From: Desulfotignum sp.
Lineage (GTDB): Bacteria; Desulfobacterota; Desulfobacteria; Desulfobacterales; Desulfobacteraceae
Direction of reading: 5' to 3'
Assembly (NCBI GenBank): GCA_011390235.1
Contig: JAABSS010000124.1
Span: 1 to 14,778 of the forward strand
DNA: 14,778 bases
Shown in pieces: positions 12,581 through 14,778 of this stretch. Each line of letters begins with the position of its first letter. The stretch's first letter is position 1. A program made the translations under genes and the position numbers. The notes under the pieces were generated by a model. That model saw only the letters and a list, made by a program, of their open reading frames with translations, ran no database searches and was not told the DNA's origin.

Positions 12581-14778
12581 ATGAAAACAATGCAAAATTC
12601 ACAAGCCCGGGTTTTAATCCAGAAAAAAGAAAACCTGATTCAGGCGTTTCTGGCAGGCAAAGAGCCGTTTTTCCTGGAAAAGCTGACCCGGTCTCTGGAT
12701 GAATATTTTTTTACAGTATATGAAAAAAGCATTACTGCCGGAAAAATGGTGGCCTCCCGGAATCCGTTTGCCATCATTGCTCTGGGAGGATATGGGAGAA
12801 AAGAACAATGCATCCATTCTGATATCGATCTGCTGATCCTGTTCGATTCTGCGGTTCCGCCGGAAGTGGAGGGTTTTGTCCAGGAACTGCTTTATCCGTT
12901 ATGGGATGCCCGGTTTGAAGTGGGATATGCGGTGCGCAGTATTGATGAATGCATTGCCATGGCCTTTGACCGGTTTGATATTCTCACCACGGTTCTGGAT
13001 GCCCGGTTTATTTGCGGTCTTTCTTTGATTTACTCGGCGTTCAAAGAAAGGTTCCGGCGCCAGCTTTCCGGCAGATATTACAAACAGGTCCTTGACTACC
13101 TGTTTGACCATGGCATCAAACGTCTGGAAAACTTCGGCGATTCCACCTACCTTGTAACCCCGGATCTTAAGTCAGGATTCGGGGGATTGCGGGACTACCA
13201 TACCCTTTTGTGGTATGCCAAGATCAAATCAGATATCAAAGAAAGGCGGGACCTGGAATACTATGGATTTTTGTCCCATTTTGAATATGAAACCCTTGAA
13301 AAAACCCTGACCTATATCTGGGATATCCGCAACCGACTTCACCATATAACCGGCCGCAAATGCGACACCCTGCACTTTGAATACCAGACGGAAGTAGCCG
13401 GTCTGCTCAACTTCAATAACCCGGGGGATCAGCCGGATGTTGAAGTTTTTTTAGGCGATCTGCATGCCCATATGGAATTTCTCAAGCAGGTCAACCAGAT
13501 CACCTTTGAAGACATCTTTACCAGCAGCCGGATCAGAAAAGAGCCTGCCGCCACCCGCCTTACCAGGACAGACGGACTGCTCATCCAGAAAAGGCGCCTG
13601 TATTTTGCCAATACCGTGGTTATCCTGCAGCACCCTGAACTGCTGCTGAAAATATTTCTGGAAAGCGGCAGAAGACGTATTCCTTTGTCCATCGAAGCCA
13701 GGCGCGTGGTATCGGAATTTGTGCACCTGGTGGACGAAGACATAAAAGCAGAGCCGGAAAATATCAAAATTTTCAAAAAAATTCTGGCCCTGTCCTTCTG
13801 GGAATTCAATGTATTGAACGTGATGCTTTCCACCGGCATCCTGGAACAGTTCATCCCGGAATTCGGTGCCATCAGAAACAAGATCCAGTACAACCACTAC
13901 CACCTGTTTCCGGTGGACAAGCATTCCATCCGATGCGTTCAGGTCATCAACAGCTTCAGGGAACCCGGCACCAATCTCATCACCACGCTTTACGCAGATG
14001 TTTTCAAGGAAGTCAGAAATAAAAACCTTTTGCTGATAACCGCCCTGCTCCACGACATCGGCAAATCAGATCCGGCAAAAGAACATTCAAAAAGCGGTGC
14101 AGCCATTGCCGGTCCCATCCTGAAGCGTATGGGGTTCAATGCCACAGAGGTGGCAGACGGCCAGATCTTGATTCAGAACCACTTGCTCCTGGCCAAAACC
14201 GCCACCAGGCGGGATATCTTTGATGAGGAAACCGCAATCTACACAGCCAACAAAGTGGGGAAAATCCGGCTGTTGCGCATGCTGTTTCTGCTCACGGTTG
14301 CTGATTCCATGGCCACAGGTCCCAAGGCATGGAATGACTGGACCGAAAATCTGATAAAAGATCTGTTTTTAAAAACCATGCGTATTTTAAAAACCGGAGA
14401 ACTGGCATCCAAAAAAAGTCAGCGCCTCATCCAGCGCAAAAAAATGGAAGTGCAGGCCCTGTTCAAGGAAAGCGGACAGGATCAGGAAATTCTGAAACTG
14501 CTGGGATCCATGTCAGGAAGATATCTTTTATATATGCCGGCCATCCATATCGCAGATCATATCAACCTGTTCAGAAACCTTGGGGACAGGCAGTTCATCT
14601 GGCAGATCTCCAAAGAAAAAAATTCAGACATCCGTACAGTGGCCATCTGCGGACGGGAAAAACCGGGATTTTATTCAAAAATAGCAGGGGTCTTTTTTCT
14701 CAACCGGATCAATATTGTGGCATCCCAGGCCTATCCTCTGGGAGACACCCATATTCTGGATATTTTCAAGGTCATGCC
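12581..14778 (+). CDS. glnD: Bifunctional PII uridylyltransferase/uridylyl-removing enzyme GlnD, 3' end outside window
   Basis: An uninterrupted frame of 732 codons to the window edge. GlnD is the cytoplasmic glutamine sensor that uridylylates PII proteins when glutamine is low and removes UMP when it is high. Domains in order: nucleotidyltransferase with ALGGYGRKEQ and SDIDLLILFD (G69-R73, D81, D83), the GlnD helical region (SGFGGLRDYHTLLW; RNRLHHITGRKCDTLHFEY), the HD domain with ALLHDIGKSD (H491, D492) and the beginning of the first ACT domain (from about residue 687, AICGREKPGFYSKIAGVFF). A second ACT domain and the stop should follow. ATG at 12581 and ATG at 12590 are both possible; AAAAAGG lies 2 or 11 bases before them. 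A consensus sigma-54 promoter ends 12 bases before the first ATG. Confidence 0.95.
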   Translation, partial: MKTMQNSQARVLIQKKENLIQAFLAGKEPFFLEKLTRSLDEYFFTVYEKSITAGKMVASRNPFAIIALGGYGRKEQCIHSDIDLLILFDSAVPPEVEGFVQELLYPLWDARFEVGYAVRSIDECIAMAFDRFDILTTVLDARFICGLSLIYSAFKERFRRQLSGRYYKQVLDYLFDHGIKRLENFGDSTYLVTPDLKSGFGGLRDYHTLLWYAKIKSDIKERRDLEYYGFLSHFEYETLEKTLTYIWDIRNRLHHITGRKCDTLHFEYQTEVAGLLNFNNPGDQPDVEVFLGDLHAHMEFLKQVNQITFEDIFTSSRIRKEPAATRLTRTDGLLIQKRRLYFANTVVILQHPELLLKIFLESGRRRIPLSIEARRVVSEFVHLVDEDIKAEPENIKIFKKILALSFWEFNVLNVMLSTGILEQFIPEFGAIRNKIQYNHYHLFPVDKHSIRCVQVINSFREPGTNLITTLYADVFKEVRNKNLLLITALLHDIGKSDPAKEHSKSGAAIAGPILKRMGFNATEVADGQILIQNHLLLAKTATRRDIFDEETAIYTANKVGKIRLLRMLFLLTVADSMATGPKAWNDWTENLIKDLFLKTMRILKTGELASKKSQRLIQRKKMEVQALFKESGQDQEILKLLGSMSGRYLLYMPAIHIADHINLFRNLGDRQFIWQISKEKNSDIRTVAICGREKPGFYSKIAGVFFLNRINIVASQAYPLGDTHILDIFKVM

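Noticed and set aside
13451..14053. A 200-codon minus-strand frame
   Set aside because: Lies entirely within glnD, whose frame is continuous with conserved motifs before and after.

Overview
The window looks like a chromosomal segment of an anaerobic sulfate-reducer-type bacterium of the Desulfobacterota (Desulfobacteraceae-like). This is inferred from gene content: an ADP-forming acyl-CoA synthetase under a TetR regulator, an ftsEX-envC-ctp-yibQ cluster, a MoxR/VWA pair, a stand-alone tatA, and glnD behind a sigma-54 promoter. No rRNA, tRNA, CRISPR array, transposase or phage gene was seen. Most genes are housekeeping; the unusual material lies in the intergenic regions, several of which carry long inverted repeats and well-formed promoters.

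Layout. 1-1149 (minus): a TetR-type regulator followed, with a one-base TAATG overlap, by an acyl-CoA synthetase running off the left edge; a palindrome sits on the regulator's own promoter. 1205-1642: about 440 bases with no recognisable gene, ending in a 12-bp hairpin just before the ribosome binding site of a PHP-family phosphatase (1643-2422, plus). 2504-2941 (minus): a YdiI/MenI-like hotdog thioesterase. 3001-3046: an intergenic palindrome containing AGCT heptamers. 3126-8640 (minus): a compact five-gene cell-envelope operon in the order ftsE, ftsX, envC, ctpA (S41 protease), yibQ (divergent polysaccharide deacetylase). 8641-8829: a divergent regulatory region in which the ftsE and tatD promoters interlock, followed by a perfect 14-bp inverted repeat in the tatD leader. 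8830-9618 (plus): tatD. 9759-11831 (minus): moxR-type AAA+ ATPase and VWA protein, two genes 12 bases apart. 12098-12283 (plus): tatA. 12284-12580: an intergenic region with three dyads and a consensus sigma-54 promoter. 12581-14778 (plus): glnD, cut by the right edge.

How the genes work together. FtsE (ATPase) and FtsX (membrane protein) are expected to control EnvC, a periplasmic coiled-coil protein with a degenerate LytM domain that activates cell-wall amidases during septum splitting. The S41 protease and YibQ-like deacetylase in the same operon suggest coordinated envelope turnover. MoxR and the VWA protein form a typical chaperone/assembly pair of unknown client. GlnD is the PII uridylyl-transferase/removase that senses glutamine; its sigma-54 promoter and an upstream dyad near -134 suggest activation by an enhancer-binding protein. 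The best candidates for something undescribed are the glnD control region, the interlocked ftsE/tatD promoters with the hairpin leader, and the unusual domain makeup of EnvC and YibQ.
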